Part shown: piece after piece, positions 34,353-42,362 of the stretch
How positions within the stretch are numbered: the stretch's first letter is position 1
Layout: every line of letters starts with the position of its first letter
From: Sporomusa malonica
GTDB lineage: Bacteria; Bacillota; Negativicutes; Sporomusales; Sporomusaceae
Assembly: GCF_900176355.1 (NCBI RefSeq)
Contig: NZ_FWXI01000005.1
Coordinates: 1-64,000, forward strand
Reading direction: 5' to 3'
DNA: 64,000 nucleotides
The notes under the pieces: model-generated
Told to the model about the DNA's origin: nothing
Seen by the model: only the letters and a program-made list of their open reading frames with translations
Database searches by the model: none
Made by a program: the position numbers and the translations under genes

Positions 34353-34843
34353 CCTTTTCCCAACATAAACGGCGCAAACCCCAGTTGCCCCCAAAAGTGG
34401 TTGTAGTATATTTGGATAACGCCGTCCACTCTTCTGCGCAAAATTTTCTTTACATGATTAAGGGAGCTGAAAAACAAACGAGTCTGAGGATGGGCGCTGT
34501 TGGCGGCTGCCTGTTGATAAAATTGCATGGATTTGTCGATTGCTGCGTAGATGCCCCAAAGTGTCATAAGCGCCGGCATGCTGGCGCCACTAGCGGCTGT
34601 GTTTTGGGTAGCTAGCTGCCAGGAGGTATCTGAGCCAATTAACTGGTTTTCGTTTATGTCAGGGTAAGGAGTAGTGTCGATGTTTATTGTGCTGGCAATT
34701 GATAAAATCTGTAAAAGTTCTTTCTGGCAGCTGTCAACCAGTGCGATAATCGGCGCTATCCCAGTTGTGGCAGCAGCAGATAACCCAGCTACCTGAATGT
34801 CTATCGAAGTTTCAAGTTCAAACGCAAATTGTATAGGTAGCAT
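34349..34843 (-). CDS. Unrecognised helical protein, ferritin-like layout
   Basis: The 164-residue protein is alanine-rich and mainly helical, with hydrophobic stretches (GLSAAATTGIAPIIALVDSC; LMTLWGIYAAIDKSMQFYQQ) and a basic segment HVKKILRRRVDG followed by an aromatic end (YYNHFWGQLGFAPF). It might be a ferritin-like four-helix protein, but I see no paired E-x-x-H. AAGGTGG precedes ATG. No family recognised. Confidence 0.5.
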   Translation of the reverse strand: MLPIQFAFELETSIDIQVAGLSAAATTGIAPIIALVDSCQKELLQILSIASTINIDTTPYPDINENQLIGSDTSWQLATQNTAASGASMPALMTLWGIYAAIDKSMQFYQQAAANSAHPQTRLFFSSLNHVKKILRRRVDGVIQIYYNHFWGQLGFAPFMLGKG

Positions 34844-34867
34844 GACTTTTGCACCACCTTTTAAAAG

Positions 34868-34896
34868 TTATGCCATTTCGTTAAGAAATGGCATAA
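34868..34896 (-). terminator. Terminator after the tautomerase gene
   Basis: TTATGCCATTTC and GAAATGGCATAA form a 12-bp perfect stem just after the stop codon. CTTTT follows on the minus strand. Confidence 0.7.
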
Positions 34897-34900
34897 GAGA

Positions 34901-35086
34901 TTATTTGTCAGATGCTAATACGCCAGCTTTGGCAATATGTTGGGTAGGAGCTTCGCGTAGCACGATAGTTACAGCTTCAGGGGGGCATTTGGCTGTTTCA
35001 ACAATGGCTTCGGTTACTTTTTTGACCATCTCCCGCTTTTGCTCCAGGGAACGGCCTTCAAGCATATCGATTTGTACAATTGGCAT
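34901..35086 (-). CDS. 4-oxalocrotonate tautomerase-like protein
   Basis: The 61-residue protein starts MPIVQIDMLEGRSLEQKREM, exposing the catalytic Pro after Met removal, and has the family EAVTIVLREAPTQHIAKAGV at the C-terminus. The physiological substrate is unknown. GGAGG precedes the ATG. Confidence 0.88.
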   Translation of the reverse strand: MPIVQIDMLEGRSLEQKREMVKKVTEAIVETAKCPPEAVTIVLREAPTQHIAKAGVLASDK

Positions 35087-35281
35087 AATATAACCTCCAT
35101 TAGAATGTTCTTACTTTATATAATATCTTCGTGATCAAATGTAATATCCCTCCCGATGGCAGTAAACATTTTTTTATTGCAGCTATCCCGTTTCCAACGC
35201 AATTTATGATACCAGCGTCTCTAAGGTTTAGCGGTGGCACAAACAGCGCCCATTTCTGCGGTGCTGCAATTTAAATAATAT

Positions 35282-35309
35282 GGACCGGAACCCCTAGGGA
35301 TTCCGGTCC
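35282..35309 (-). terminator. Terminator after a small paralog pair
   Basis: GGACCGGAA and TTCCGGTCC form a 9-bp stem 13 bases beyond the stop at 35322. The T run is weak. Confidence 0.55.
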
Positions 35310-35321
35310 TCCGCTAATCCG

Positions 35322-35579
35322 CTAATCCTCACCCACCGAAGTTATCGCACAGAGATTAATGGTAACATTACCAAAACGAAAGGCTTCATCGCTACCAGGT
35401 GTAAAGACTTTAACGTCGGTAGCTAAGGCCAACCCATCCTCCACTCGAGCTAGACGACCTTCGGCCTCGAATTGAAAGCCACCTACAGTTCTTATGTTTA
35501 CATCTTTTTCGCCTTGTAGACGTTTCAAGATATGGATGAGGCAGCAATTGAAGTCACGAGAAACTAAATCTTCACTCAT
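35322..35579 (-). CDS. Local-family small beta-rich protein, member 1
   Basis: The protein has about 85 residues: a short helix (MSEDLVSRDFNCCLIHILKR) then a beta-rich domain with GGFQFEAEGRLARVEDGLAL, VKVFTPG and INLCAITSVGED. It matches member 2 strongly in order (R-V-x-D-G, V-x-V-x-T-P-G, I-x-x-C-x-I). ATG at 35579 is chosen because GGAGGG is eight bases upstream and ATGAGTGA overlaps the previous stop. Function unknown; a small barrel fold or spore/coat role is possible. Confidence 0.6.
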   Translation of the reverse strand: MSEDLVSRDFNCCLIHILKRLQGEKDVNIRTVGGFQFEAEGRLARVEDGLALATDVKVFTPGSDEAFRFGNVTINLCAITSVGED

Positions 35580-35883
35580 CTTCATTTCCCTCCTCATGGC
35601 AGTCTTCTGAAAACGGGTCTTCGCATACGTTTTTCGATATTGCTACAATTGTACAAATATCGATAAACGACAATGCTTCATCCCTTACCTCGCCACCGGG
35701 GGTTAATACGGTAACTTCTTCCTCACATGACGCTGGAAGCAAAAATAGAATTCCATCATCCACGCGGTCCAGTAGACCGAAAAATGCAAACCCGTCAGCG
35801 GTGAACAATACAACATTAGTTCCGCAGGCGCACTTTAGTTCCTCGCACCAATGCCTATTGCATATGTCGTCAAACAATCCCAT
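35572..35883 (-). CDS. Local-family small beta-rich protein, member 2
   Basis: The protein has about 103 residues: a Cys-containing head (HWCEELKCACGTNVVLFTADG), the shared domain FAFFGLLDRVDDGILFLLP, VTVLTPGGEV and IDICTIVAIS, and an acidic tail (EDCHEEGNEDE). ATG at 35883 is supported by GGAGGG nine bases upstream. It overlaps member 1 by eight bases. Same family as 35322-35579. Confidence 0.6.
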   Translation of the reverse strand: MGLFDDICNRHWCEELKCACGTNVVLFTADGFAFFGLLDRVDDGILFLLPASCEEEVTVLTPGGEVRDEALSFIDICTIVAISKNVCEDPFSEDCHEEGNEDE

Positions 35884-36264
35884 ATGCACTTTCCCTCCTT
35901 CGTGATCTTGTTGTTGGCTATACTACAATCTATGCAGATTCAATAAAAAAGTGAACTATAATTGGGGTTTGCTAGCTAACCCTGATTTTTTATCAATTAA
36001 CGGAATTATTTTGTTTTTTCGCAATACAATCTCTCATCAATTGGATCCAATAAACCCTGAGCTTGTACTCCAGGTTCATTACCCAAAACTGCATGGCAGC
36101 TATGTACTCCGCAGTTCATCGAAGAAGCGGAGATACGGGCTAGCCCATACTTTCGCTTGCCGTTTCCAAACTGGCCTTCCTATGCGTTGCATTCTCTGGC
36201 ATCCTGTTCTTCATCTCTTTCATTTTTAAGATAGAAAATAAGTATTCAACAGCTTGTGTTTGAG
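35884..36264. other. Non-coding gap; no supported gene
   Basis: I see nothing supported here. A 92-codon plus-strand frame at 35951-36229 starts with GTG, has no ribosome site and ends in a Cys/Trp/His-rich random-looking tail. It may be a decayed remnant. Confidence 0.4.
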
Positions 36265-36295
36265 TAAAAAAACCCTGGAATTTTTCCAGGGTTTT
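36265..36295 (-). terminator. Terminator after the D/H-rich member
   Basis: AAAACCCTGGAA and TTCCAGGGTTTT pair, with seven T following on the minus strand. Confidence 0.8.
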
Positions 36296-36319
36296 CTAGT
36301 ATCTTCTAAAGCGAAGCGA

Positions 36320-36817
36320 TTATTTATTTTTATTCCTATCATTCTCACCATCACAGTCACAGTCACAGTCATCCTCGTGGTCATCCTCATAGTCACCATC
36401 ATGATTATTCTTATCCTCATGGTCATCCTCATGATCATCAAGATCACAATCACAGTCATGGTCCTTCTTATGATCTTTTTTCTTATGGCCCTTCTTATGA
36501 TAATCATCATCATTATCACAGTTAATACCAGGACCAATAAATAGAATTTGATCAACACTAACAGCAATAACTGAACCTTGGGGAAATAACACTTCTCTAT
36601 ATTTACACGATGTAATAACAGATTCTGTTAGTTGCAACAAAATAAATTCTACCTCATTATCGACCATATTATGCGCAGATGGAGAATTATTATTTGCACT
36701 GTATTTACGTTCTGCTTCCCCCAAAAACCGTCCAGTCAATGTAAAACCATCGTCAAGTACGATTGTTAAGACTAAGCCGCCAGAAAGGTCAAAACCTTTT
36801 CCTTTCGGGAATTTCAT
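36320..36817 (-). CDS. Local-family protein, member 3, with Asp/His/Cys-rich tail
   Basis: The protein has about 165 residues. Residues 1-112 are the family domain (GGLVLTIVLDDGFTLTGRFLG, VEFILLQLTE, VIAVSVDQILFIGPG). From about 113 it is a 54-residue low-complexity tail of Asp, His, Lys, Glu and Cys with two DCDCD runs and many DDHED-like units. It could bind metal ions. ATG at 36817 follows AAAGGAG; a longer hydrophobic N-terminal reading is rejected. The repeated DNA suits expansion and contraction. Confidence 0.65.
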   Translation of the reverse strand: MKFPKGKGFDLSGGLVLTIVLDDGFTLTGRFLGEAERKYSANNNSPSAHNMVDNEVEFILLQLTESVITSCKYREVLFPQGSVIAVSVDQILFIGPGINCDNDDDYHKKGHKKKDHKKDHDCDCDLDDHEDDHEDKNNHDGDYEDDHEDDCDCDCDGENDRNKNK

Positions 36818-37029
36818 ATTAGTTTCGCTCCTTTTATAAAAATGGACCTTATACCTAATACATGATATGCACGTTGTTATGTCAAAGTTACTTAGTATTA
36901 AAATCAATATTAAGAGCTGCTCACTAAGCAGGTTGCTGCTAGTGGGACTTTTCATAAACAATTACTTATCAAAATGCATAGTATATATCAGGCGAAGGCC
37001 AAAATTATATATAAAGGAGTTAAACGATT

Positions 37030-37455
37030 ATGACATTACGTAAAGGAAATTTCGATTGGAACAGCATAGGAACCGTATCAGTTTTAACAGACGATGGGTA
37101 TATATTTACAGGTCAGCTTATATGGGATTGTAATGGAGATCGTCCTATCAAGGATGGTAAGGGTGAATGTTGCTGCAAGAAAGACGACCATGACCAGAAA
37201 AAAGAAAAAGAAGTAGAAGTTAAGATCGAAAAAGAAGTAGAAGTCAAGATCGAAAAAGAAGTGAAAGTTGAAGTTGAGCCAGAATTTATTGTGTTGGAGC
37301 TAACGCAGATTCCGCGGCAGATAATTCCCAATGGACTCACCGGTGCTGCTGCCGACGTTACAACTGCAAATCTCCCCTTTTTGTTTGTGGTCGATAACCG
37401 CGTACGAATTAATGTAGCTCAAATTATCGCCGTCGGTCCTGACAATATTGTCTGA
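37030..37455 (+). CDS. Local-family protein, member 4, with VEVKIEKE repeats
   Basis: The 141-residue protein starts MTLRKGNFDWNSIGTVSVLT and has DDGYIFTGQLIW, then an insert: CCCKKDDHD, then about 2.5 copies of VEVKIEKE (residues about 62-84). After it come FIVLELTQ and VRINVAQIIAVGPDNIV. Domain halves match member 3 (L-x-D-D-G, L-x-L-T, V-x-x-I-x-x-G-P), so the repeat interrupts the family domain. AAAGGAG precedes ATG. It is divergent from member 3. Confidence 0.65.
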   Translation: MTLRKGNFDWNSIGTVSVLTDDGYIFTGQLIWDCNGDRPIKDGKGECCCKKDDHDQKKEKEVEVKIEKEVEVKIEKEVKVEVEPEFIVLELTQIPRQIIPNGLTGAAADVTTANLPFLFVVDNRVRINVAQIIAVGPDNIV

Positions 37456-37483
37456 TTAATTGCCTAATCTTTAGCCTCATTAG

Positions 37484-37525
37484 AACAAGAAAAAAAACCG
37501 GTTAATCCCGGTTTTTTTTCTTGTA
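37484..37525. terminator. Bidirectional terminator
   Basis: ACAAGAAAAAAAACCGG and CCGGTTTTTTTTCTTGT pair almost fully; T runs on both strands. It overlaps the stop codon of the TVP38-type gene. Confidence 0.85.
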
Positions 37526-38167
37526 CCACCATAGCGCTAAATAGACACCTACCACTATAAGTATTATGATGATTAACCGACTCATGTTTTCACTAGCAAA
37601 CACAATATCATGCCCAAGCAATACTTTGATAACTACCGGTGGGAGTTTTCCAATAGTGGTTGCCCAAAAAAAGTCCCTAAACGAAATTCGACTAATAGCT
37701 GCTACAGCTGTAATAATGCCTGACGGGGCCAATGGCAGCAACCGGGCGATTAACAGTGCTTTAAAGCCGTTAGCGGCACTATAGTCGTCCACTTGTTTCA
37801 AATATGGACTCTTTTTAATCCAGCCCTCTACAGAAGTACGAAAAAAATAACGGGCAAATATAAACATAGCCAAAGCACCGATGATTTCTCCGGTCCAAGA
37901 AATTATTGTACCCCAAAATAGTCCGAAAACAATTCCCGCTGCGCCAGATAATATCATAAACGGAAAGACAATTGTAAAAGTCATTACTACGAATAAAACA
38001 AGAGTTATCAGTACAGCGCTTGGGCCAAACGACCTTAGATACTCGGCCAAAGCGGCAATGTCGCCTTTTTCAATGATTCCATAGGCATGATGAAAAAATT
38101 CCGGCTGCCACATATAGGTTAAAACAATAATTGCAAGGATGGCCAGCCAGCCAAAAAGTTTATTCAT
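37502..38167 (-). CDS. TVP38/TMEM64-family membrane protein
   Basis: The protein has about 221 residues and five to six membrane segments, with VFPFMILSGAAGIVFGLFWG, a central RLLPLAPSGIITAVAAISRI and a basic KKKNRD end. This is the SNARE-associated/DedA-like fold. Family members are lipid scramblase or transport proteins, with unclear bacterial role. ATG at 38167 is set by GGAAGG. Confidence 0.85.
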   Translation of the reverse strand: MNKLFGWLAILAIIVLTYMWQPEFFHHAYGIIEKGDIAALAEYLRSFGPSAVLITLVLFVVMTFTIVFPFMILSGAAGIVFGLFWGTIISWTGEIIGALAMFIFARYFFRTSVEGWIKKSPYLKQVDDYSAANGFKALLIARLLPLAPSGIITAVAAISRISFRDFFWATTIGKLPPVVIKVLLGHDIVFASENMSRLIIIILIVVGVYLALWWYKKKNRD

Positions 38168-38183
38168 GTAAATCCTTCCTGTT

Positions 38184-38219
38184 CTCAAAAACAGCGCTGA
38201 GAGTACAGCGCTGTTTGAG
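38184..38219 (-). terminator. Terminator after the small Cys-rich gene
   Basis: CTCAAA-ACAGCGCTG and CAGCGCTG-TTTGAG pair around a 6-nt loop, immediately after the stop codon at 38220. Confidence 0.65.
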
Positions 38220-38423
38220 TTATTCCCATTGAGATACTTCTTTTTGGAATATATTGCAGGAGCCGCCTAGCCAATGCGTGCAGTCAGTACAACGTCTAAC
38301 ATAATCGGTGGCTGACACGTTGAGCAGTGAATAACCATACCCCATAGCATTGATAATATGCTCAAATTCCTGACATTCTTCGGCAATGCCTCTCAGTTGC
38401 TTCTCCGTATAGCTTTTTTCCAT
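38220..38423 (-). CDS. Small cysteine-containing protein, unknown
   Basis: The protein has 67 residues, with a helical head (MEKSYTEKQLRGIAEECQEF) and a C-terminal CTDCTHWLGGSCNIFQKEV. The CxxCxHW...C pattern could bind zinc or iron-sulfur. ATG at 38423 is preferred; GTG 12 bases upstream sits too close to AAGGAG. Family not recognised. Confidence 0.55.
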   Translation of the reverse strand: MEKSYTEKQLRGIAEECQEFEHIINAMGYGYSLLNVSATDYVRRCTDCTHWLGGSCNIFQKEVSQWE

Positions 38424-38576
38424 ACCGCTACCCACTCCTTGCTGTTATTTTCTTTAGTGTGCGCGTAGCGGCTCTAAAAAATAAAAAAAATTTTTAGCAA
38501 GTTTATGGATGGGCATGTATAAACAGTAACGATAATGCCAATATTATTAATGTAAATTTTCTCCTCTCCCATAATT

Positions 38577-38605
38577 GGCGGCTGAATAAGCCGCCACTTT
38601 TTTTT
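38577..38605 (+). terminator. Hairpin with T run downstream of recG
   Basis: GGCGGC and GCCGCC pair around 7 nt. A T run follows on the plus strand, not on the recG strand. No plus-strand gene is seen to its left. Confidence 0.45.
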
Positions 38606-38613
38606 GTATTTCT

Positions 38614-40677
38614 CTATCTGCAGAACACCATGCTGAATTTTTCACCAAACCAGCTTTTAAGAGTTTGCCATACCATGTCCAGATACTCTGGCGTGCAGAT
38701 TGTCTGTTGCGCAGCGCGGCGTGCCTCAAGTAAAATACCGGTATCCCGAACGATGTCGGCAATTTTTAAATCTGGCATACCATGTTGGTTTGTGCCAAAA
38801 AACTGGCCAGGACCCCGCAACAATAAATCTTTTTCTGCCAGAACAAACCCGTCGCTAATCTGGGTTATAATCTGCAGGCGTTCTACAGTTTCCTCGTTGG
38901 TATTGTCAGATAACAGTATACAATATGATTTATGTTCACCCCGACCTACGCGGCCGCGCAACTGATGCAGTTGTGCCAGGCCGAAACGGTCGGCGCCTTC
39001 AATAATCATCACGGTGGCATTAGGTACATTAACACCGACTTCAATCACTGTAGTAGCGATTAGCGCCTTAATTTCACCGCAGGCGAAAGCCGCCATGATA
39101 GCGTCTTTTTCTTGTGATTTCATTTTGCCATGTAATAGGCCGCACTTAAGATTTTCAAAGAAGGTGGCTGAAAGTTCGTCATAAATTTTGACAGCAGATT
39201 GGGCTTCAATTTTTTCTGATTCTTGGACAAGCGGACATACGACATACACTTGCCGTCCGGCTTTGATTTGCTCAACTGCAAAGCTATAGACCTTGTCTCG
39301 GCGGTCATTACTGCGCGAATAGGTGGCTATTGGCTGGCGGCCAGGCGGGAGCTCGCGTATCACTGATACATCAAGGTCACCATACACTGTAAGCGCCATC
39401 GTGCGGGGTATAGGTGTGGCTGTCATTACCAGCATGTCCGGTTGCTGTCCTTTGGCCTCTAACCTGGCCCGCTGACGTACGCCAAACCGATGCTGTTCAT
39501 CGGTAACTACCAGACCTAAGTGCTTAAACTCGACATCGTCTTGAATAAGTGCATGGGTGCCGATAACAACATCTATAATACCTTCTTTAATGTTATATAA
39601 AACTTCGTCCCTTACCCTACGGGTAATTTTGCCAGTTAGCACTGCCAGCCGAACACCATGGGGCGCCAGCAGCTTAGCTAATGTGTGATAATGCTGCTCG
39701 GCTAATATCTCAGTTGGAGCCATCATGGCTCCCTGATAACCATTTTCAACAGTTTTAGCGAGAGCTATGGCGGCAATAACTGTTTTTCCTGAGCCGACGT
39801 CACCTTGCACCAGTCGCTGCATTGGCGTTGTATCTTCCATGTCGGTCTGGACATCCCGCAGCGTTTGGCTCTGATCATTTGTTAAGGCAAATGGCAAATT
39901 TTTATGTATTTTGGCGACTAATTCGCCATCAGGAGCATGCTTAACGCCTGAACAGGTATATTTATTTTTCTGTTTTAAATAAACCAAACCACATTGTAAG
40001 AGATAAAGTTCTTCAAATACTAAGCGCCGCCGAGCTTCTGCCAGGACTTCCATATTCGCGGGAAAGTGGATACTAACAAGCGCCTCCCGACGATTCATTA
40101 ACTTGTAGTAGGATATAATGTCGGCAGGTAAGGTTTCTTTTTGGTCAGCAAACTCTGAATTTTGAAAGGTATCAGCCGCTTGCTGCATCAGCATTCTTAT
40201 CTGCCATTGCGGAACATCTTCGGTTGCCGGGTATACCGGTGCAATCCTCCCACTACCTGAGCTAAACTCGGCTGCAAGCTCGATGTCCGGCTTATTAACT
40301 TCAATTGCACCCATGCGGCGCTGAATTTTTCCAGATATAACAAGCTCCATACCAGGCTTGTATTTATTCTTGATATAAGATTGGTTAAACCATGAAAGTT
40401 GGGCCAAACCTGACTCATCCCGTACGGCAATCTTAACGATTTTAAGTCCGCGGGAGGACTTAAGTTCGCTAACATTGACAACGACTGCCCGGAATGTTTC
40501 ATATAGGCCATCGGTCAATTTGGCAATGGGCTTAAGCTGGCTTCGGTCTTCGTAGCGGCGGGGATAATGCTCTAAGAGCTGGCCAACAGTAAAAATCCCC
40601 AGTTTGGCCAGCTTAGCAGCGTTGGCCGGGCCGACACCTTTCAAAAATTGTATTTTAGTAGACCATAATTTTTGCAA
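38614..40677 (-). CDS. recG: ATP-dependent DNA helicase RecG
   Basis: The protein has about 687 residues with a wedge/OB domain (about 20-230), Walker A GDVGSGKTVIAAIAL, DEQH box (VVTDEQHRFG), TATPIPRTMALT and LRGRVGRGEHKSY. It remodels stalled forks and Holliday junctions. Three TTG codons in a row stand at the start; the third (40677) is best placed after AAGGTGA. Confidence 0.95.
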   Translation of the reverse strand: MQKLWSTKIQFLKGVGPANAAKLAKLGIFTVGQLLEHYPRRYEDRSQLKPIAKLTDGLYETFRAVVVNVSELKSSRGLKIVKIAVRDESGLAQLSWFNQSYIKNKYKPGMELVISGKIQRRMGAIEVNKPDIELAAEFSSGSGRIAPVYPATEDVPQWQIRMLMQQAADTFQNSEFADQKETLPADIISYYKLMNRREALVSIHFPANMEVLAEARRRLVFEELYLLQCGLVYLKQKNKYTCSGVKHAPDGELVAKIHKNLPFALTNDQSQTLRDVQTDMEDTTPMQRLVQGDVGSGKTVIAAIALAKTVENGYQGAMMAPTEILAEQHYHTLAKLLAPHGVRLAVLTGKITRRVRDEVLYNIKEGIIDVVIGTHALIQDDVEFKHLGLVVTDEQHRFGVRQRARLEAKGQQPDMLVMTATPIPRTMALTVYGDLDVSVIRELPPGRQPIATYSRSNDRRDKVYSFAVEQIKAGRQVYVVCPLVQESEKIEAQSAVKIYDELSATFFENLKCGLLHGKMKSQEKDAIMAAFACGEIKALIATTVIEVGVNVPNATVMIIEGADRFGLAQLHQLRGRVGRGEHKSYCILLSDNTNEETVERLQIITQISDGFVLAEKDLLLRGPGQFFGTNQHGMPDLKIADIVRDTGILLEARRAAQQTICTPEYLDMVWQTLKSWFGEKFSMVFCR

Positions 40678-40688
40678 CAACAATCACC

Positions 40689-40895
40689 TTACGATTTGTT
40701 TACTTCTTCGTTTAGAGCATTTAACTCTGCCAGTAAAGCTTCTACATCAATGTCATGCATGCTGGCGCCGTTTTCAATCGTCTCAGTCAATGAACCCATA
40801 CAGCCAATACACCCCATGCCGTGTTTGGCAAATATTTCACGTGCCCGCGGGTGTGAGCGAAGCGCCTCAATTATTGGAGTGCTTTTACTAATCAT
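40689..40895 (-). CDS. DUF1858-domain small protein
   Basis: The 68-residue protein has the DUF1858 pattern: PIIEALRSHPRAREIFAKHG followed by MGCIGCMGSLTETIENG and a helical end. The conserved Cys pair suggests a redox or metal role. It lies just before recG on the same strand; function unknown. Confidence 0.85.
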   Translation of the reverse strand: MISKSTPIIEALRSHPRAREIFAKHGMGCIGCMGSLTETIENGASMHDIDVEALLAELNALNEEVNKS

Positions 40896-41014
40896 AGATA
40901 AGCCCCTCCCTACTTTACTTATTTTCTAATTTCAATATAATACGCACAATTCCTGCCGAAGTACACTATGAGACACGAATTTATGAAAAAACTTAGCAAA
41001 AATTCGATTGGGTC

Positions 41015-41044
41015 TTGCATATCGTAAGTAAATTGTGCTAAAAT
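41015..41044 (+). promoter_or_regulatory. Candidate promoter of rpmB
   Basis: TTGCAT and TAAAAT are 18 bases apart, with TGC just before the -10 box. It lies about 48 bases before the rpmB start. Confidence 0.6.
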
Positions 41045-41091
41045 AGTTTCGTTGAGTACATGAGGAAGTGTCCTACAGGAGGTGGAAATAG

Positions 41092-41283
41092 ATGGCAAAT
41101 CTTTGTGAAATTTGTGGTAAAGGTGAGCGTTCCGGCTTCAATGTCAGCCATTCCAACCTTAAAACTAAGCGCACCTGGAAACCTAACATACAAAGAGTTA
41201 AAGCTTTAGTTAAAGGTGAAACTAAGCGTGTTAATGTATGTACCCGTTGTCTTCGTTCCGGTAAAATCCAACGCGCAGTTTAA
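41092..41283 (+). CDS. rpmB: 50S ribosomal protein L28 (zinc-binding form)
   Basis: The 63-residue protein has CEICGKG near the start and CTRCLRSGK near the end, the CxxC pairs of the zinc form. GTERSG-type and WKPNIQRVKAL segments are typical. GGAGGTGG precedes ATG. It is a single gene with its own promoter and terminator. Confidence 0.97.
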   Translation: MANLCEICGKGERSGFNVSHSNLKTKRTWKPNIQRVKALVKGETKRVNVCTRCLRSGKIQRAV

Positions 41284-41305
41284 TAACTGAGGTAAACAGT
41301 TAATG

Positions 41306-41335
41306 AAGGACTTGATAATAGCAAGTCCTTTTTTA
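41306..41335 (+). terminator. Terminator of rpmB
   Basis: AAGGACTTG and CAAGTCCTT form a 9-bp stem followed by TTTT. Confidence 0.9.
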
Positions 41336-41358
41336 TTTCTAGTATGTTAAAGAGACAC

Positions 41359-41434
41359 GGCTTGCGCCGAGCCTCTGGCGAAAGCGGAAGCCGATGTTGC
41401 CCTTATCCAGACGGAAAGTTTTACTTCTAACAGG
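41359..41434. repeat. Intergenic repeat, short copy (76 bp)
   Basis: It shares with 46462-46558 the opening GGCTTGCGCCGAGCCT, TGGCGA-AG-GGAA and then ATGTTGCCCTTATCCAG, CGGAAAGTT and CTAACAGGA. About 21 bases in the middle are missing relative to the other copy. It lies between the rpmB and hslO terminators. Confidence 0.75.
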
Positions 41435-41436
41435 AC

Positions 41437-41468
41437 AAAAAAACCAGCGCTTTGCGTTGGTTTTTTTA
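41437..41468. terminator. Bidirectional terminator after hslO
   Basis: AAAAAAACCAGCGC and GCGTTGGTTTTTTT pair with one G-T. T runs on both strands. Confidence 0.75.
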
Positions 41469-41477
41469 TTGAGCACT

Positions 41478-42347
41478 TTATGTTGCTTCAAGCTGTTTTG
41501 AAATATCAATAAGTTCGCTGGCATCAAAATTATACTTCTCACTGCAGAAATGACAACATACTTCGGCTTGTCCTTCAGCAGCCATTTGTTTTATTTCGTC
41601 AATGCCAAGACTAACCAACATATTCTGTACTCTTTCACGTGAACATTGGCAATTGAACATAAGATCCAACTGATCATACATCGTGATTGGTAGTCCGGCA
41701 AACACTGTTTCTATGATACCTTTAGCATCTTTGCCACTGTGTACCATATGCGAAACTGAAGGCACCTGGCGCAGATTATTTTCAAGCGTAATGAGGGCAT
41801 TTTCTTCTGCACCCGGCAGGGCTTGAATAAAGAAACCTCCTGCTGCTGTCGTTGTCGTGTCAGGAGCAATTAATACACCTAGAGCAACGCTTGACGGCGT
41901 TTGTTCAGACACTGTTAAATATTGGGTTATGTCTTCAGCAATTTCACCTGATACCAGTGCGGAGCTGCCAGTAAATGGCTGTTTGAGGCCGACAAAGCGT
42001 GTGACATAGATATGCCCACTTCCTACCGCCTGTCCGACATCCCACTTACCGTTGTTTAGGGGCAGGTCAACAAACGGATTTCTGACATAGCCGCGAACCG
42101 AGCCGTCAGGATAGGCATCTGTCACTATCTCGCCTAGCGGCCCATCGCCTGATATTCGAACAGTCAGGCTCTCAGCTGTTTTTAAGTTAGCAGCCATTAA
42201 CAGCGCGCCTGTCAGGGTACGGCCAAGCGCTGCTGTAGCTACAGGAAAACAATTGTGACGACGGCGTGCTTCTTCCACCAGGTTGGTAGTAACAGCGGCA
42301 AAGGCGCGGATACCAGGCGCTGTAGCCCGAATTAGATGGTCGTTCAT
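41478..42347 (-). CDS. hslO: Redox-regulated chaperone Hsp33
   Basis: The 289-residue protein has the N-terminal Hsp33 domain (ALGRTLTGALLMAANLK, SGDGPLGEIVTDAYPDGSVRGYV) and the C-terminal zinc switch CQCSRE...CCHFCSEKY with CxC and CxxC. Oxidation activates holdase activity. GGAGG precedes ATG. Confidence 0.95.
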   Translation of the reverse strand: MNDHLIRATAPGIRAFAAVTTNLVEEARRRHNCFPVATAALGRTLTGALLMAANLKTAESLTVRISGDGPLGEIVTDAYPDGSVRGYVRNPFVDLPLNNGKWDVGQAVGSGHIYVTRFVGLKQPFTGSSALVSGEIAEDITQYLTVSEQTPSSVALGVLIAPDTTTTAAGGFFIQALPGAEENALITLENNLRQVPSVSHMVHSGKDAKGIIETVFAGLPITMYDQLDLMFNCQCSRERVQNMLVSLGIDEIKQMAAEGQAEVCCHFCSEKYNFDASELIDISKQLEAT

Positions 42348-42362
42348 AAAGTACCTCCGGTA

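Noticed and set aside
35951..36229. 92-codon plus-strand frame
   Set aside because: GTG start without ribosome site in a gene-poor gap; composition looks random.
36226..36567. Frames rich in Met/Ile/Thr opposite or beside the D/H-rich tail
   Set aside because: They are shadows of the low-complexity repeat in other frames.
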